A stretch of 40,205 nucleotides of DNA from Rhodospirillaceae bacterium. Its GTDB lineage: Bacteria; Pseudomonadota; Alphaproteobacteria; Rhodospirillales; Casp-alpha2. Below the pieces are notes generated by a model. That model saw only the letters and a program-made list of their open reading frames with translations, was not told the DNA's origin and did no database searches. Position numbers and translations under genes: made by a program. The DNA lies in the NCBI GenBank assembly GCA_002686255.1, contig NZAZ01000147.1, positions 1-40,205 of the forward strand. Direction: 5' to 3'. Shown here one piece after another: positions 38,237 through 40,205 of the stretch; position 1 is the stretch's first letter, and each line of letters begins with the position of its first letter.

Positions 38237-39138
38237 CGACGCTTATACCAAGGATCAGGCAACCCGTTCTGGCGGCACGCCGCGATGACGGTGTTGCGCA
38301 GCAGGTTGGCGATGGTCATCGGCCCGACGCCGCCCGGCACCGGGGTGATGAAGCCGGCGACCCGCTTGGCCTCGTCGAAGGCGACGTCGCCGACCAGCCG
38401 CGTCTTGCCGTCGCCTTTCTCCGGCGCCTCGACGCGGTTGATGCCGACGTCGATGACCGCGGCGCCGGGCTTGATCCAGTCGCCCCGCACCATTTCCGGC
38501 CGGCCGACGGCGGCGATCAGGATATCGGCCTCGCGGCAGCGTTCAGGCAAATCCTCGGTCCGCGAATGGGCGATGGTGACGGTGCAGTGCTCGGCCAGCA
38601 GCAGCGCCGCCATCGGCTTGCCGACGATGTTGGAGCGGCCCAGCACCAGGGCGCGCTTGCCCTTCAACTCGCCAAGCGTCTCCTTCAGCATCAGCAGACA
38701 GCCTTGGGGCGTGCACGGCACCGGCGCGTCGAGCCCGGTCCACAGCCGGCCGACGTTGGTGGTGTGAAAGCCGTCGACGTCCTTGGCGGGGTCGATGGCG
38801 GCGATCACCTTGGCCTCGTCGATCCGGTCCGGCAGCGGCAGTTGCACGAGAATCCCGTGGATGGTTTCATCGCCGTTGAGGGTTCCGATGAGGTCCAGGA
38901 GCTCGCCTTCCGGCGTCTCGGCGGGCAGGCGGTGGGTGGCCGAGATCATGCCCGCCTCCTCGGTCTGCCTGCCCTTGTTGCGGACGTAGACCTGGCTCGC
39001 CTGGTCTTCGCCGACCAGCACCACGCTCAGCGACGGCACCAGCCCGTGGTCTCGTTTCAGCGCCGCCACGCAGGCGGCGATTTTTTCCCTGAGCCGGGCG
39101 GCGAACGCCTTGCCGTCGATGATTTGCGCCTCAGCCAC
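38233..39138 (-). CDS. folD: Methylene-THF dehydrogenase / methenyl-THF cyclohydrolase
   Basis: 301-residue bifunctional enzyme of one-carbon metabolism. The catalytic region is [15 protein letters not shown] (Lys of the YxxxK signature), followed by [12 protein letters not shown], the NADP site [16 protein letters not shown] and the ending [19 protein letters not shown]. The last eight residues, PDPWYKRR, are read through a piece of the dispersed repeat (38245-38258), so this tail is probably acquired. It overlaps the DUF167 gene by 8 bases and lepA by 4. Confidence 0.96.
   Translation of the reverse strand: MAEAQIIDGKAFAARLREKIAACVAALKRDHGLVPSLSVVLVGEDQASQVYVRNKGRQTEEAGMISATHRLPAETPEGELLDLIGTLNGDETIHGILVQLPLPDRIDEAKVIAAIDPAKDVDGFHTTNVGRLWTGLDAPVPCTPQGCLLMLKETLGELKGKRALVLGRSNIVGKPMAALLLAEHCTVTIAHSRTEDLPERCREADILIAAVGRPEMVRGDWIKPGAAVIDVGINRVEAPEKGDGKTRLVGDVAFDEAKRVAGFITPVPGGVGPMTIANLLRNTVIAACRQNGLPDPWYKRR
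38245..38258 (-). repeat. Fragment of the ATACCAAGG repeat inside folD
   Basis: ATACCAAGGATCAG is identical to the left tip of the 20382-20699 element. It lies within the final codons of folD, in the opposite reading direction (coding strand CTGATCCTTGGTAT). Fourteen bases is short; the shared location at a gene 3' end is what makes it meaningful. Confidence 0.55.
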
Positions 39139-39460
39139 TTATGCCCTCCATCCAACTCATGAGTTTCTTCATTAGCATTTCCGTATCGCCTTCGACCAAC
39201 AGCGTCTTTTGCCGGTGCGTTAAGCCCGATTTCACCGAGATCGACGTCTTCGCCAATCGCCACGATTTCGCCAGCATGCCGATCAGCGTCTTGTTGGCCT
39301 TGCCGCCCTCGGGCGGGGCGGTGACGGTGGCCTTCAGCGCCGTGATTCCCCGGGCATCCTTGGCGGTTCCGCCGATGGCGTCGCGGGCCGCCTTAGGCGT
39401 AAGGCGGACGCGCACGTTGACGCCGCCGGAAACCGCGGCAAAGGGAGCGTCGTTAGCCAA
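39131..39460 (-). CDS. DUF167 (YggU) family protein
   Basis: 109 residues with the family core [37 protein letters not shown] and [15 protein letters not shown] small mixed alpha/beta fold, cytoplasmic, function unknown. It overlaps yggT upstream and folD downstream by 8 bases each. This yggT-DUF167 pairing is found across proteobacteria and points to a common, undefined role. Confidence 0.92.
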   Translation of the reverse strand: MANDAPFAAVSGGVNVRVRLTPKAARDAIGGTAKDARGITALKATVTAPPEGGKANKTLIGMLAKSWRLAKTSISVKSGLTHRQKTLLVEGDTEMLMKKLMSWMEGISG

Positions 39461-39743
39461 AATCCAGGAACATCCAGACGATGAACCGCTGCAGGAATAT
39501 CAACAGCAGGATCAGGACCACCGGCGAGATGTCGATGTTGCCCAGATTCGGCAGTACCCGGCGGATGGGCCGGAGCGCCGGTTCGGTGACCCGGTTGATG
39601 AAGTCGCCGACCACGTAAACGAAGCGGTTGGAAAGGTTGACGACGTTGAACGCCGTCAGCCAGCTCAACACGACGCCGATGATGACCAGCCACATATAGA
39701 GGTCGATCACCTGCAATATCAGCCAAAGGAAGGGATTGCTCAT
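39453..39743 (-). CDS. YggT family membrane protein
   Basis: 96 residues with two hydrophobic segments (about 5-27 and 75-95) around the conserved ALRPIRRVLPNLGNIDISPVV motif (here in pieces: TEPALRPIRRVLP and DISPVVLILLL). YggT proteins are implicated in osmotic or membrane processes and in placement of cell-wall machinery; the function here is unknown. MSNPFLWL is taken as start; the extra 14 codons upstream lack family similarity. It is the first gene of yggT-DUF167-folD-lepA, and the gap upstream holds a palindromic repeat. Confidence 0.9.
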   Translation of the reverse strand: MSNPFLWLILQVIDLYMWLVIIGVVLSWLTAFNVVNLSNRFVYVVGDFINRVTEPALRPIRRVLPNLGNIDISPVVLILLLIFLQRFIVWMFLDFG

Positions 39744-39859
39744 TTTCCGGGAAGCGTTCAAAGGGATGTTGCGAAACCGGGCCAAAGCCTATCCATCGGG
39801 CCTTGCCGGCGCAAGGAAAAGGCTCCCCCGCCGGGGCTATCGCATTTGGCCGTCTTATG

Positions 39860-39957
39860 CTTCGAGATGGCCGCCTTGGCGGCCTCCTCAGCATGAGGCG
39901 GGTGGTAAAGCCGAAGGATTTCCTCATCCTGAGGGGGTCGAAGACCCGTCTCGAAGG
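39860..39957. repeat. Palindromic intergenic repeat unit, copy D
   Basis: CTTCGAGATGG (39860-39870) and GTCTCGAAGG (39948-39957) are the inverted ends. The interior has GCCGCCTTGGCGGC and CCTCATCCTGAGG palindromes. The ends and the CTCATCCTGAGG core match the 4889-4980 unit and the module inside MITE copy 1. It lies between yggT and a transposase remnant. Confidence 0.75.
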
Positions 39958-40015
39958 AGAGGAAATCCGTTCCCACGCCATATGCGATTCCCCTGGGCCG
40001 ATAAGAGGGCGCGCC

Positions 40016-40153
40016 GCCGGCCTGTTGGCGAGCAAGCCCAACAAGCTGGTTGCCGTCGCCATGGCCAACAAGGCGGCACGCGTGGCCTGGGTCGTCATGA
40101 CCCGTGGCGAGGTCTACCGTGCTCACCGACCTGCAACGGAGGGAACCGCATGA
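40016..40153 (+). pseudogene. IS110-family transposase, C-terminal remnant
   Basis: About 45 codons read LLASKPNKLVAVAMANKAAR and then VAWVVMTRGEVYRA, the recognised C-terminus of IS110-type DEDD transposases (ANK-AR-x-W-x-x-x-x-G...YR). Everything N-terminal of this is missing: upstream codons fall in the palindromic repeat. No ribosome site or start belongs to it. The 52 bases after its stop, to the window edge, show nothing certain. Confidence 0.7.
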
Positions 40154-40205
40154 CCAATTGATCGCTCGAAAGCACACAATCTTTCGACGATTGCGAGGAC
40201 GATGC

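Noticed and set aside
37073..38767. Open frame of 564 codons on + across lepA and folD
   Set aside because: Antisense to two certain genes; no recognised domain.

Overview
The window is high-GC alphaproteobacterial chromosome, most likely from the order Rhodospirillales. This is inferred from protein similarity as I recognise it and from gene order: chvI next to pckA, cycM-kdsB-pheA, ffs-dnaX, and yggT-DUF167-folD. No tRNA, rRNA, CRISPR array, prophage or intact insertion sequence was seen. Almost every gene is a housekeeping or transport gene. The accessory material sits in the gaps.

Layout. Positions 1-4712: start of a probable sensor kinase (chvG, cut by the edge) and its regulator chvI (-). 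Then come a cobalamin riboswitch with the cobalt transporter genes cbtB-cbtA, a HugZ-like haem protein, and ATP-dependent PEP carboxykinase pckA (+). 4713-12511: a repeat-bearing gap, a voltage-gated-type K+ channel gene, a 212-bp MITE-like element and gltD-gltB (glutamate synthase), all genes on -. 12705-14484: uppP (+) facing a glyoxylate/hydroxypyruvate reductase (-). 14598-20287: yejABEF oligopeptide ABC importer (-). 20382-20699: a 318-bp inverted-repeat element abutting hisN. 20682-23851: hisN and cycM (-), then kdsB and pheA (+). 23867-27644: nudC (-), a cupredoxin-like lipoprotein, SRP RNA (ffs) and dnaX (+).

27707-30526 is the main accessory island: a second copy of the MITE, an AT-rich leader, an ANL-family adenylating enzyme, a carrier-protein/GNAT fusion, and the remnant of a GlcG/HbpS haem-binding gene. 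30606-35106: a Pho-box-like site, then phnD-phnC-phnE-phnE (phosphonate/phosphite-type importer) and a HAD phosphatase. 35103-36397: a decayed SLC13-type transporter gene and an SMP-30/gluconolactonase gene. 36437-39743 (-): yggT, DUF167, folD and lepA, overlapping one another. 39860-40205: a short palindromic repeat and the tail of an IS110-type transposase.

The most promising undescribed system is the two-gene ANL ligase + ACP-GNAT cassette. One enzyme would activate an acid as its adenylate and load the carrier domain, and the fused acetyltransferase-like domain would pass the acyl group to an unknown acceptor. The second theme is mobile-repeat biology. Two unrelated inverted-repeat families sit exactly at gene 3' ends and supply the stop codons or last residues of gltD, hisN and folD, and abut the stop of the ANL gene.
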